Below are positions 32,953-43,792 of a stretch of 44,321 bases of DNA, piece after piece. The stretch's first letter is position 1; each line of letters begins with the position of its first letter. The position numbers and the translations under genes were made by a program. Origin of the DNA: Pseudomonadota bacterium (GTDB lineage Bacteria; Pseudomonadota; Gammaproteobacteria; Burkholderiales; Burkholderiaceae_C); assembly GCA_018240325.1 (NCBI GenBank), contig JAFEFZ010000254.1, positions 1 to 44,321 on the forward strand, in the 5' to 3' direction. The notes beneath the pieces were generated by a model, which saw only the letters and a program-made list of their open reading frames with translations, searched no databases and was not told where the DNA came from.

Positions 32953-33909
32953 CTACTGCGGCTCGATCTTCGCGTCGCGGATCGCGCGGCCCCACTTCTC
33001 GGTCTCGGCCCGGTTGCGCGCGGCCAGTTGCTCGGGGGTGCCGGGCTCGATCGCGAAGCCGATCGACTCGAACTTGTCCTGCAGATCCTTGGCCGCGGCC
33101 GCGGCGTTGACCGCCTGGTTCAGCCGGGCGACGATCTCGCTCGGCGTGCCCGCCGGCGCGAACACCGCGAAGTAGGCGATCAGCTCGTAGTCCTTCAGCC
33201 CCAGCGCCTCGTTCACGGTGGGCACCTCGGGCACCGCCTTCGAGCGCTGGGTCGAGGTCACCGCCAGCCCGCGGATCTTGCCGGCCTTGAGTTGCGGCAC
33301 GGTCACGCCGAAGTCGGCGGTGAACACGTTGACCTGGCCGCCGATCAGGTCGGTCATCGCCGCCGGGCCGCTCTTGTACGGGATCATGTTGAACTTGACG
33401 CCGGCCATGCTCGCCAACATCTCCGACGACACCTGTTGCGAGGTGGTGGCGTAGGCCACGCTCACCTGCCCGGGCTTGGCGCGCGCCAGCTCGACCAGCT
33501 CCTTCAGGGTCTTCGCCGGCACGTCGTTGTTGACCGCCACCATCAGCGGCACCGAGCCGATGAAGGCCACCGGCACGAAGGCCTTGTCCTGGTCGTAGGG
33601 CAGCTTCTTCAGCAGGAACTTCAGCGCCGCGTTGGTGCTGTTGGTGCCGATCAGGATCGTGTAGCCGTCGGGCGCGGCGGCGGCCACCGCCTCGGCGCCG
33701 AGCATGCCGTTGGCACCGGGCTTGTTGTCGATCACCACCGGCTGGCCGAGCGTGGCCGCCATCTTCTCGGCAAACGCGCGGCCGATCTGGTCGGTGGCGC
33801 TGCCGGCGGCGAAGGGCACCACCGCCCGGATCGGCTTGCTCGGCCAGGCCTGCGCAGCAGCGGCGCCGGCGGCGGCCAGGCCCAGGGTCAGCAGCAGCAG
33901 CTTGCGCAT
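32953..33909 (-). CDS. Tripartite tricarboxylate transporter substrate-binding protein (Bug family)
   Basis: This 318-residue periplasmic protein has a signal peptide (about 1-20, cleavage after AAAAQA) and the TctC/Bug pattern [27 protein letters not shown] and [17 protein letters not shown]. Bug proteins bind carboxylates or other small organic molecules and are very numerous in Burkholderiales, mostly without an adjacent permease, as here. The start at 33909 is preferred because AGAGG lies about 9 bases upstream; an ATG three codons earlier is too close to it. The gene lies 17 bp before upp; the relation may be accidental. Confidence 0.9.
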   Translation of the reverse strand: MRKLLLLTLGLAAAGAAAAQAWPSKPIRAVVPFAAGSATDQIGRAFAEKMAATLGQPVVIDNKPGANGMLGAEAVAAAAPDGYTILIGTNSTNAALKFLLKKLPYDQDKAFVPVAFIGSVPLMVAVNNDVPAKTLKELVELARAKPGQVSVAYATTSQQVSSEMLASMAGVKFNMIPYKSGPAAMTDLIGGQVNVFTADFGVTVPQLKAGKIRGLAVTSTQRSKAVPEVPTVNEALGLKDYELIAYFAVFAPAGTPSEIVARLNQAVNAAAAAKDLQDKFESIGFAIEPGTPEQLAARNRAETEKWGRAIRDAKIEPQ

Positions 33910-33961
33910 GAACGACATCCTCTTCGGTTGGGGCGGCCAGTCTAGCCGCCGGTCGCAGCAG

Positions 33962-33978
33962 CGCAGGCCGCGCCTGCG
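33962..33978 (-). terminator. Terminator-like hairpin downstream of tex
   Basis: CGCAGGC (33962-33968) pairs with GCCTGCG (33972-33978) around a 3-base loop, about 40 bp after the tex stop. No T-tract follows. It would separate tex from the Bug-upp unit. Confidence 0.35.
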
Positions 33979-34018
33979 GCCCGGCCGGCGCCGCAGCCGG
34001 TGCGCAGCGCAGGCGGGT

Positions 34019-36364
<2,346 letters not shown>

Positions 36365-36485
36365 ACAGGGGGTCAGCTGCGAGGCGGCGCAGTGTAGCGG
36401 CGCCGAATCCGGGCACGGGGCACGGGTGCCCGGGGCACGGGCAGCGGCGGGCCCGCACCGGCACGCGCCATCCGGCACGCGGCCG

Positions 36486-37265
36486 TCAGGGCCTGAGCAC
36501 CACGACGCCGTTGATCGTCACGGTCACGTCGGTGCGGCCGGCCGCGGCGAAGGCGGCGCTCAGCAGCGCCGCGTCGGCACGGCCGCCCGCGGCCGATGGC
36601 GCGGCCATCGCCATTTCGCCGCCGTCGGCCATCGCCCCGGCAACGGCGGCGCGCATCACCGGCACCGGCGGCATCGCGGGCGGCAGGTCGATGCCGGCGC
36701 TCTGCAATTCGTAGCCCTTGAAGCCCAGCGCGCGGGCGCCCTGCTCGGCCTTGAGCCGGAAGGCGCGGCCGGCCTCGTCGATCAACGCCGCCTGCGTCTG
36801 CTCGGCCTGCTCGCGCGACAGGCGGAAGCGCACGTCGCTGAGCAGCAGCTTGTCGCCGAATCGGGTCGCGAGCGCCGCCAGCGGCTCGTGGCGGCGGCTG
36901 CGCAGCGTCAGCTCGCCGCGCACGCGCCAGCCGGCGGGCTTGTCCTTGACCCGCACCGGGAACGAGTGGATGCCGCTGAACTCGGCCTCGACGCCGGGCT
37001 CTGCCCGCGCCGCTGCGAGCGCGGCCGACAGCGCCTCGAGCACCGCGCGGTTCAGCGGGCCGACCGCCGGGCCCTCCTGCTCGCTGGCGAGCACGACCAC
37101 CATCTCGTCGAGCGCGACCGACCGGGTGGCCTGCGCGCTCAGCCGCAGGGTCGGCGCCGCCGGTGCTGCCGCCGGCGCCGATGCCGGCTGGGCCGATGCT
37201 GCGGTGCCGAACCCGGCCAGGGCGACGAACGCGGCGAAGACGGCGATGGAAGCAAGGTGGCGCAT
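36486..37265 (-). CDS. Exported SIMPL-domain (DUF541) protein
   Basis: This 259-residue protein has a cleavable signal peptide (about 1-25, AASA before QP) and an Ala/Pro linker. The SIMPL domain follows, with repeated strand-helix units (LRLSAQATRSVALDEMVVVLASEQEG, then LGFKGYELQSAG and a final VTVTINGVVVLRP). Proteins of this group are periplasmic; their function is not settled. Length is normal. It lies 121 bp before the tex start in the same direction. Confidence 0.85.
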   Translation of the reverse strand: MRHLASIAVFAAFVALAGFGTAASAQPASAPAAAPAAPTLRLSAQATRSVALDEMVVVLASEQEGPAVGPLNRAVLEALSAALAAARAEPGVEAEFSGIHSFPVRVKDKPAGWRVRGELTLRSRRHEPLAALATRFGDKLLLSDVRFRLSREQAEQTQAALIDEAGRAFRLKAEQGARALGFKGYELQSAGIDLPPAMPPVPVMRAAVAGAMADGGEMAMAAPSAAGGRADAALLSAAFAAAGRTDVTVTINGVVVLRP

Positions 37266-37638
37266 GGCAGTCGGGCCCGCAGGCCGAATCAGAGGCGGCG
37301 ATCGTAGCCGCCGCAGCGCCGGCGCCAGGCCGAGGCGCGCGCCGCAGGCCGAGCGGCCCGAGCCCCTCGATCGCCGGCGGCAGGCCCAGGCCGGCTGGGC
37401 GGAACAACGGGTGGAGCCGCTTGGCCTCGTGTTCGGCCGGCTGCTGCGCGCAGGCCGGATCGCGAAGCGCGGCTTGCAAGGTGGGCGCACGACAGGCTCG
37501 CCCCGATCCGCTGCCGGCCGTTTTCGACACGGCACTGGCGCAACCCCTGGGCAAGCGGCGATAGTCCCGCTGTCGGGCCGGCGCTGTGCAAAGGCCACTG
37601 GCCGCCGGCATCCCTCCAGCACGATCCGGGCCCACACC
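37266..37638. other. Divergent intergenic region
   Basis: This 373-bp gap separates the SIMPL gene and aceE, which are transcribed away from each other. It should hold both promoters. No pair of hexamers with proper spacing was convincing, and no gene, RNA or repeat was recognised. Open frames that cross it are artefacts of high G+C content. Confidence 0.45.
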
Positions 37639-40281
37639 ATGAACGACAGCACCCAACCCGCCCACACCCTTGCGCACGACATCGATCCCGAGGAGACAAA
37701 GGAGTGGCGCGACGCCTTCACGGCGCTGGTCGCGGCGCAGGGGCCGCAACGGGCGGCGCAGATCCTGGATGAACTGGCGGCGATCGCGCGCGCCCGGCAG
37801 GTCGGGTGGCAGCCGGAACTCGCGACGCCGTACGTCAACACGATCGCGGTCGGCGACCAGCCGGTGTTTCCGGGCGATCTGGCGATCGAAGAGCGCCTGG
37901 GCGCGCTGATGCGCTGGAACGCACTGGCGATGGTGGTGCGCGCCAACCAGGCCTACGGCGAGCTCGGCGGGCACATCGCCAGCTATGCCAGCGCCGCCGA
38001 CCTGTTCGAGGTCGGCTTCAACCACTTCTTCCACGCACGCGACGCCGCGCACGGCGGCGACCTGGTGTTCTTCCAGCCGCACAGCTCGCCCGGCGTGTAC
38101 GCCCGCGCCTTTCTCGAGGGGCGGCTCACCGAGCACGACCTGCTGCACTACCGCCAGGAGCTGGCGGCGCCGAAAGCCGGTGCGCGCGGCCTGTCGAGCT
38201 ATCCGCACCCCTACCTGATGCCGGACTTCTGGCAGTTCCCGACGGGGTCGATGGGCATCGGCCCGATCAGCTCGATCTACCACGCGCGCTTCATGCGCTA
38301 CCTGAGCCACCGCCGGCTGCTCGATTGCAGCGGCCGCAAGGTCTGGGGCGTGTTCGGCGACGGCGAGATGGACGAGCCCGAGTCGATGAGCGCACTGACG
38401 CTGGCCGCGCGCGAGAAGCTCGACAACCTGGTGTGGGTCGTCAACTGCAACCTGCAGCGCCTGGACGGCCCGGTGCGCGGCAACGGCCGCATCGTCGACG
38501 AGTTGGAAAAGCTGTTCGCCGGTGCCGGCTGGAAGGTCATCAAGCTGCTGTGGGGCAGCGACTGGGACGGCCTGTTCGCGCGCGACACCACCGGCGCACT
38601 CGCCCGGGCCTTCGCGCACACCGTCGACGGCCAGATGCAGACCTTCGCGGCCAAGGACGGGCGCTTCAACCGCGACACCTTCTTCGGCCAGAACGAGGCG
38701 CTGGCCCGCCTGGCGCAGGGCATGACCGACGAGCAGATCGACCGGCTCCGGCGCGGCGGCCACGACCTGGTCAAGATCCACGCCGCCTACGCGGCGGCGG
38801 TGGCGCACCGCGGCCAGCCGACGGTGATCCTGGCGCACACCAAGAAGGGCTACGGCATGGGCACGGCCGGCCAGGGGCGCATGACCACGCATTCGCACAA
38901 GAAGTTCGAAGGCTCCGACCTGATCGGCTTTCGCAACCGTTTCAACCTGCCGCTGAGCGACGAGCAGGCGACCTCGCTCGCCTTCTACAAGCCGGCCGAG
39001 GACAGCCCCGAGATGCAGTACCTGCGCGCGCACCGCGCCGCGCTCGGCGGGTCGATGCCGCGCCGCGACACGGCCTGCGAGCCCGTGCCCAAGCCCGAGC
39101 TGGCCGCCTACGCACAGTTCGCGATCGCCGCCGGCGGCAAGGAGATGAGCACGACGATGGCCTTCGTGCGCATGCTCGGCAGCCTGCTCAAGGACAAGGC
39201 GCTCGGCCCGCGCATCGTGCCCATCGTCGCCGACGAGGCGCGCACCTTCGGCATGGCCAACCTGTTCAAGCAGGTCGGCATCTACTCGAGCGTGGGGCAG
39301 CGCTACGCGCCCGAGGACATCGACAGCATCCTGTCGTACCGCGAAGCCACCGACGGCCAGATCCTGGAGGAAGGCATCAGCGAAGCCGGCGCGATCGCCA
39401 GCTGGACCGCCGCGGCGACCAGCTGCAGCGTGCACGGCCTGGCGATGCTGCCCTTCTACATCTACTACTCGATGTTCGGCTTCCAGCGCGTCGGCGACGC
39501 GATCTGGGCCGCCGCCGACCAGCGGGCGCGCGGCTTCCTGCTCGGTGCCACCTCGGGCCGCACCACGCTCGGCGGCGAAGGCCTGCAGCATCAGGACGGC
39601 ACGAGCCACCTGGTGGCGGCGACGATCCCCAACTGCAAGGCCTACGACCCGGCCTTCGCCGGCGAGATGGCGGTGATCATCGACGCCGGCATCCGCGAGA
39701 TGATGGTCGAGCAGCGCGACGTCTTCTACTACGTGACGCTGATGAACGAGAACTACGCGCAGCCGAGCCTGCCCGAAGGGGTTGCCGAAGACCTGCTGCG
39801 CGGCTGCTACCGCTTCGCGCGCTTCCCGGCGGATGCGCAGGCGGCGCAAGTGACGCTGCTCGGCTCGGGTGCGATCCTGACCGAGGTGATCCGCGCCGCG
39901 CAGGCGCTGGCGGGCGAAGGCATCCCGGCCCAGGTGCTCAGCGTGACCAGCTGGAGCGAGCTCGCGCGCGACGGTGCGGCCTGCGAACAGGCCGCGCTGC
40001 GCGGCGAGGCGGCGCGCGTGCCGTTCATCGCCACGCAGCTCGCACCCGCCGCGGGACCGGCGGGGCCGTTCGGGCCGGTGATCGCCGCCACCGACTACGT
40101 GCGCGCCGTGCCCGAGAGCATCCGCGCCTACCTGCCCGCGGGCTGCCGCTACCTGACGCTGGGCACCGACGGATTCGGGCGCAGCGACACGCGCACCAGG
40201 CTGCGCGAATTCTTCGGCGTGGACGCAAAGAGCATCGTGCGTGCCGCGCACGTGATGCTGGCGCGTGCCGCGGCGCCGTGA
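37639..40281 (+). CDS. aceE: Pyruvate dehydrogenase E1, homodimeric type
   Basis: This 880-residue thiamin-diphosphate enzyme decarboxylates pyruvate and passes the acetyl group to lipoyl-E2. The cofactor motif runs from GDGEMDEPESMSALTLAARE to NCNLQRLDGPVRGN (about 236-280). The E1 phosphate and active-site histidine regions (HSHKKFEGSDLIGFRNRF, then LLGATSGRTTLGGEGLQHQDG) are intact. Length matches E. coli AceE (887). No aceF or lpd gene follows; the next gene downstream is on the other strand. It could be a second E1 paralogue. The MdeB subgroup, which oxidises 2-oxobutyrate, is an alternative that cannot be separated by eye. The Shine-Dalgarno sequence is weak. Confidence 0.93.
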   Translation: MNDSTQPAHTLAHDIDPEETKEWRDAFTALVAAQGPQRAAQILDELAAIARARQVGWQPELATPYVNTIAVGDQPVFPGDLAIEERLGALMRWNALAMVVRANQAYGELGGHIASYASAADLFEVGFNHFFHARDAAHGGDLVFFQPHSSPGVYARAFLEGRLTEHDLLHYRQELAAPKAGARGLSSYPHPYLMPDFWQFPTGSMGIGPISSIYHARFMRYLSHRRLLDCSGRKVWGVFGDGEMDEPESMSALTLAAREKLDNLVWVVNCNLQRLDGPVRGNGRIVDELEKLFAGAGWKVIKLLWGSDWDGLFARDTTGALARAFAHTVDGQMQTFAAKDGRFNRDTFFGQNEALARLAQGMTDEQIDRLRRGGHDLVKIHAAYAAAVAHRGQPTVILAHTKKGYGMGTAGQGRMTTHSHKKFEGSDLIGFRNRFNLPLSDEQATSLAFYKPAEDSPEMQYLRAHRAALGGSMPRRDTACEPVPKPELAAYAQFAIAAGGKEMSTTMAFVRMLGSLLKDKALGPRIVPIVADEARTFGMANLFKQVGIYSSVGQRYAPEDIDSILSYREATDGQILEEGISEAGAIASWTAAATSCSVHGLAMLPFYIYYSMFGFQRVGDAIWAAADQRARGFLLGATSGRTTLGGEGLQHQDGTSHLVAATIPNCKAYDPAFAGEMAVIIDAGIREMMVEQRDVFYYVTLMNENYAQPSLPEGVAEDLLRGCYRFARFPADAQAAQVTLLGSGAILTEVIRAAQALAGEGIPAQVLSVTSWSELARDGAACEQAALRGEAARVPFIATQLAPAAGPAGPFGPVIAATDYVRAVPESIRAYLPAGCRYLTLGTDGFGRSDTRTRLREFFGVDAKSIVRAAHVMLARAAAP

Positions 40282-40292
40282 CGCTGGCGGCC

Positions 40293-40329
40293 GCGGCGGC
40301 GGCTCCCGCCTTCGGTAGTCGGCCGCCGC
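40293..40329. terminator. Hairpin between convergent aceE and sirtuin genes
   Basis: GCGGCGGC (40293-40300) can pair with GCCGCCGC (40322-40329) across a 21-base loop. The place between convergent genes suggests a shared terminator, but such GC-rich repeats occur often by chance here. Confidence 0.25.
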
Positions 40330-40349
40330 GCCGGTGCACCGGAGCGGCG

Positions 40350-41117
40350 CTACGCGTCGAGCAGCCGCGGCAGCAGGTCGGCGGCGGTGCCGCGCAGCAC
40401 CCAGTGCGCGTCGTCGTCGATGTCGCTGGCGTGCGGGTTGACGATCGCCACGCGCGCGCCGGAGCGCCGCGCGACCCCGGCCAGGCCGGCAGCCGGCCAG
40501 ACCGCGCCCGAGGTGCCCACCACCAGCAGCAGCGCACAGCCGCGCGCCGCGCGTTCGGCCGCGTCGATCGCGCCGGCCGGCAGCATCTCGCCGAACCACA
40601 CCACGTCGGGCCGCAGCAGGTTGCCGCAGTCGGCGCAGGCCGGCGGCTGCCCCGGCCGCGCCTGTGCGGGCGCGCAGGCGCGCCCGTGCGGGCAGGGCTC
40701 GAGCCAGCGGTCGGCCAGGATGTCGCCGTGCAGGCGGATCGTGTCGGGCCAGCCGGCGCGCTGGTGCAGGTCGTCGACGTTCTGGGTGACCACGGTCAGC
40801 ACGCCGGGCCGGCGCCGCCCGAAGGCGGCGACCGCGCGGTGGCCGGCGTTGGGCTGCGCCGCGTGCAGGCCGGCGCGGCGCTCGGCGTACCAGGCCCACA
40901 CGCGCGCCGGGTCGGCGCGAAAGCCTTCTTCGCTGGCCAGTTGCGCGGGGTCGAAACGGCTCCACAGCCCGGTCATCGCGTCGCGGAAGGTCGGGATGCC
41001 GCTCTCGGCGCTCATGCCGGCGCCGCTGAGCACGCACACCCGCGGCGCGCGCTGCGCGAGCGCGCGCACATCGGCCAGCACGGCAGCCTGGGCGGCGGGC
41101 AGCTCGGCCATCGCCAT
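40350..41117 (-). CDS. NAD-dependent protein deacylase of the sirtuin family (CobB-like)
   Basis: This 255-residue protein removes acyl groups from lysines using NAD. The NAD site is GAGMSAESGIPTFRD (about 32-46) with TQNVDDLH and catalytic H130 in RLHGD. Zinc cysteines are C142, C148, C161 and C164. Y78 and R81 (WYAER) match the YxxR motif of class III sirtuins, which prefer succinyl and malonyl groups. The start at 41117 overlaps the rlmB stop as TGATG, so it is translationally coupled. It ends a unit headed by an acyl-CoA dehydrogenase, which hints at removal of acyl marks produced by acyl-CoA. Confidence 0.9.
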   Translation of the reverse strand: MAMAELPAAQAAVLADVRALAQRAPRVCVLSGAGMSAESGIPTFRDAMTGLWSRFDPAQLASEEGFRADPARVWAWYAERRAGLHAAQPNAGHRAVAAFGRRRPGVLTVVTQNVDDLHQRAGWPDTIRLHGDILADRWLEPCPHGRACAPAQARPGQPPACADCGNLLRPDVVWFGEMLPAGAIDAAERAARGCALLLVVGTSGAVWPAAGLAGVARRSGARVAIVNPHASDIDDDAHWVLRGTAADLLPRLLDA

Positions 41118-41851
41118 CACCCGCCGCGCTGGCGCAGCACCTCGTACAGGCACACGCCGGCCGCCACCGATACGTTCAGGCTCTCGACCGCACCCTTCAT
41201 CGGGATGCGCACCAGCCGGTCGCAGCTGCGCCGCGTCAGCTCGCGCAGGCCGCGGCCCTCGGCACCCAGCACCAGCGCCAGCGGGCCGCGCAGGTCGGCC
41301 TCGTACAGCGATTGCGGCGCGTCGTCGGCGGTGCCGACCACCTGCAGGCCGCGCTCCTTCAGCTCGCCGAGCGCACGCGCCAGGTTGGTCAGCATCAGGT
41401 AGGGCACGGTGTCGGCCGCGCCGCTGGCCACCTTCGACACGGTGGCGCCGATGCCGACCGCGTGATCCTTCGGCGCGATCACCGCATGCACGCCGGCGCC
41501 GTCGGCCACGCGCAGGCAGGCGCCCAGGTTGTGCGGGTCGGTGATGCCGTCCAGCGCCAGCACCAGCGGCGCGCCCTGCACCGCGTCGAGCAGGTCGTCG
41601 AGCGAATGGCTCTTGGGCAGCGGCGCCACACGCGCGGCCACGCCCTGGTGGTGCGGCGATCCGGCCAACCGCGTCAGCCGCGCGTCGTCGCTGTCGATCA
41701 GCTGCGCGCCGGCTGCGCGCGCGCGCTCGACCAGGCGCTGCATGCGCGCGTCGCGGCGGCGCGCGTCGAGGTGCAGCTCCTGCACCGTCGCCGGCGCGAC
41801 CTTCAGCCGCACGCCCACCGCGTGGAAGCCGTAGAGCACGCTCGTCTTCAT
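41117..41851 (-). CDS. rlmB: 23S rRNA 2'-O-ribose methyltransferase (SpoU family)
   Basis: This 244-residue SPOUT enzyme would methylate G2251 in 23S rRNA (E. coli numbering), with S-adenosylmethionine bound in the C-terminal knot. Motifs LALDGITDPHNLGACLRVADGAG, LVLGAEGRGL and IPMKGAVESLNVSVAAGVCLYE follow in order. An N-terminal L30e-like domain (about 1-75; LYGFHAVGVRLKVAP) binds RNA. Length is usual for RlmB. Its start overlaps the TetR stop (ATGA) and its stop overlaps the sirtuin start. Confidence 0.92.
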   Translation of the reverse strand: MKTSVLYGFHAVGVRLKVAPATVQELHLDARRRDARMQRLVERARAAGAQLIDSDDARLTRLAGSPHHQGVAARVAPLPKSHSLDDLLDAVQGAPLVLALDGITDPHNLGACLRVADGAGVHAVIAPKDHAVGIGATVSKVASGAADTVPYLMLTNLARALGELKERGLQVVGTADDAPQSLYEADLRGPLALVLGAEGRGLRELTRRSCDRLVRIPMKGAVESLNVSVAAGVCLYEVLRQRGG

Positions 41852-42513
41852 GGTGGCGCCGATTGTCGCCCGCCGCGGCGCGCGGGCGCGCGCACGAACA
41901 GCTGCAGCGCGCTGTCGCACAGCTCGTCCAGCGACGCGCCCTGCCCCACGCGGTACCACTGCACCGACCAGTTGAGCGCGCCCAGGATCATCAGCCGCGC
42001 CAGGCGCGCGTCGCCGCCGATGCCGCCGGCCGCGTGCAGCGCTTCGATCGCGGTCTTCCACGCGTCCTCGTAGGCGCGCTGCAGGCCCGCGATCGCGCGG
42101 CGTTGCGGCAGGTCCAGCGAGCGCCATTCGTACAGCATCACCGGGACGAAGTCGCTGTCCGGGCCGAGCAGGATGTCGAAGTGCACGCGCACCAGCGCGC
42201 GCAGCCGCGCGGCGGTGTCGGCGCGCGCCGGCAGCGCGCACAGCACCTGCGCCTGGCGCTCGAGCGCCGCGTGCATGCCCTGCTCGACCACCGCGAACAG
42301 CAGCGCCGCCTTGTTCTCGAAGTGATAGAAGGGCGAGCCGGCGCGCATGCCCGCGGCCGCGGCGATGTCGCGCGTGCTCGTCGCCGCGAAGCCCTGCTGC
42401 CGGAACAGCCGCCCCGCGGCGCGCAGCAGCTCCTGCCGGCGGTTGCCCTCGTCGATGGCGTCCGGCGCCTTCTTCGGCCGGCCGCGCGGCCGCGCGTCGC
42501 CCGCGGCGCCCAC
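41848..42513 (-). CDS. TetR/AcrR-family transcriptional regulator
   Basis: This 221-residue regulator has an Arg-rich leader and a helix-turn-helix (about 25-70; RRQELLRAAGRLFRQQGFAA, then TSTRDIAAAAGMRAGSPFYHFENKAALL). A helical ligand domain follows. The start is GTG at 42513, 2 bp beyond the dehydrogenase stop. The inverted repeat at 43719-43738, upstream of the dehydrogenase and first in this unit, is a likely autoregulatory site. The ligand is probably an acyl-CoA by family and context; this is inference. Confidence 0.87.
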   Translation of the reverse strand: MGAAGDARPRGRPKKAPDAIDEGNRRQELLRAAGRLFRQQGFAATSTRDIAAAAGMRAGSPFYHFENKAALLFAVVEQGMHAALERQAQVLCALPARADTAARLRALVRVHFDILLGPDSDFVPVMLYEWRSLDLPQRRAIAGLQRAYEDAWKTAIEALHAAGGIGGDARLARLMILGALNWSVQWYRVGQGASLDELCDSALQLFVRAPARRGGRQSAPP

Positions 42514-42515
42514 CG

Positions 42516-43676
42516 TCAGCGCCCGGGCAGCCCGATCGAGCGGCTGATCAGCTCTTTCATGATCTCGTTGGTGCCGCCGTAGATGCGCTGCACCCGCCCG
42601 TCGGCCCACGCGCGCGCGACCGCGTACTCCCACATGTAGCCGTAGCCGCCGTGCAGCTGCACGCATTCGTCGACGACCTTGCTCTGCAGGTCGCTGCACC
42701 AGTACTTGGCCATCGACGCGGTGGCGCTGTCGAGCCGGCCGGCCAGCAGCAGCTCGATGCACTTGTCGACGAACACGCGCGCGACCTGCGCCTCGCTGTG
42801 CATCTCGGCGAGCCGGTAGCGCGTGTTCTGGTAGGCGCCGACCGGCTGGCCGAAGACCCGGCGCTCCTTGACGTAGGCGATCGTCAGGTCGATCGCCGCG
42901 CGCATCGCCGCGACCGCGCCGATCGCGATCTGCAGCCGCTCCCAGGGCAGCTGCTCCATCAGGCAGATGAAGCCGCGCCCCTCCTGCTCGGGGCCGCCGA
43001 GCAGGTTGTGCGCCGGCACCTGCACGTCGTTGAAGAACAGCTCCGAGGTGTCCTGCGCCTTCATGCCGACCTTCTTCAGCCGCTGGCCGCGCTCGAAGCC
43101 GGGCATGCCGCGCTCGACCACGATCAGGCTCGTGCCCTTGGCGCCGGCGGCCGGGTCGGTCTTGGCGACGACGATCACCAGGTCGGCGTGCCAGCCGTTG
43201 GTGATGAAGGTCTTGCTGCCGTTGACGACGTAGTGGTCGCCGCGGCGCACCGCGGTGGTCTTCACGCCCTGCAGGTCGGAGCCGGCGGCGGGCTCGCTCA
43301 TCGCGATCGCGCCGACCATCTCGCCGCTGGCCAGGCGCGGCAGCCAGCGCTGCTTCTGTTCCTCGGTGCCGTAGTGCAGGATGTAGGGCGCGACGATCTC
43401 GGTGTGCAGCCCGAAGCCGATGCCGCTGTAGAAGCCGGCCGACAGCTCCTCCATCTGCACGACCGAATACAGCTTGTCGGCGCCGGCGCCGCCGTAGGCC
43501 TCGGGCATCGTCATGCACAGGAAGCCGTTGGCGCCGGCCGATCGCCAGACCTCGCGGTCGACGCAGCCCTGCTCCTCCCACGCGGCGTGGTGCGGCGCGA
43601 TCTGCTTGTCGACGAAGCGGCGGAAGCTGTCGCGGAAGGCCTCGTGGTCGGCATTGAACAGGGTGCGTTCGATCAT
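42516..43676 (-). CDS. Acyl-CoA dehydrogenase
   Basis: This 386-residue FAD enzyme introduces the first double bond in beta-oxidation and gives electrons to ETF. FAD- and substrate-binding motifs are AIAMSEPAAGSDLQGVKTTA (about 123-142) and FITNGWHADLVIV. The C-terminal signature is IYGGTNEIMKELISRSIG. The residue before GTNE is G where medium-chain enzymes have the catalytic Glu. E246 in LPWERLQ fits the Glu position of long-chain and isovaleryl enzymes, so a long-chain or branched substrate is likely. The ATG at 43676 is followed by the family's usual N-terminus. Confidence 0.92.
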   Translation of the reverse strand: MIERTLFNADHEAFRDSFRRFVDKQIAPHHAAWEEQGCVDREVWRSAGANGFLCMTMPEAYGGAGADKLYSVVQMEELSAGFYSGIGFGLHTEIVAPYILHYGTEEQKQRWLPRLASGEMVGAIAMSEPAAGSDLQGVKTTAVRRGDHYVVNGSKTFITNGWHADLVIVVAKTDPAAGAKGTSLIVVERGMPGFERGQRLKKVGMKAQDTSELFFNDVQVPAHNLLGGPEQEGRGFICLMEQLPWERLQIAIGAVAAMRAAIDLTIAYVKERRVFGQPVGAYQNTRYRLAEMHSEAQVARVFVDKCIELLLAGRLDSATASMAKYWCSDLQSKVVDECVQLHGGYGYMWEYAVARAWADGRVQRIYGGTNEIMKELISRSIGLPGR

Positions 43677-43718
43677 CGGGTTCTCGGGTCGGGATCGGGG
43701 GGATCGGGGCTCGAATTT

Positions 43719-43738
43719 CACCGAGCGTTTGCTCGGTG
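43719..43738. promoter_or_regulatory. Perfect inverted repeat upstream of the acyl-CoA dehydrogenase unit
   Basis: CACCGAGC (43719-43726) and GCTCGGTG (43731-43738) are exact inverted arms with a 4-bp spacer, 43 bp before the dehydrogenase start. The site lies in the 116-bp region shared with the divergent gene at 43793. Its size and symmetry fit a TetR dimer, and the unit encodes one. Confidence 0.6.
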
Positions 43739-43792
43739 CGGGAGTCTAGCCGGCCGCAGCGCCACAATCGCCGCGCCGCAGCCCCGCATGCA

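Noticed and set aside
36373..41037. Very long open frame (over 1500 codons) on the minus strand across tex, SIMPL and aceE genes
   Set aside because: It is antisense to aceE and out of frame with tex and the SIMPL gene. Its translation is low-complexity Arg/Ala/His-rich, as expected from very high G+C DNA, while the named genes carry clear family motifs.
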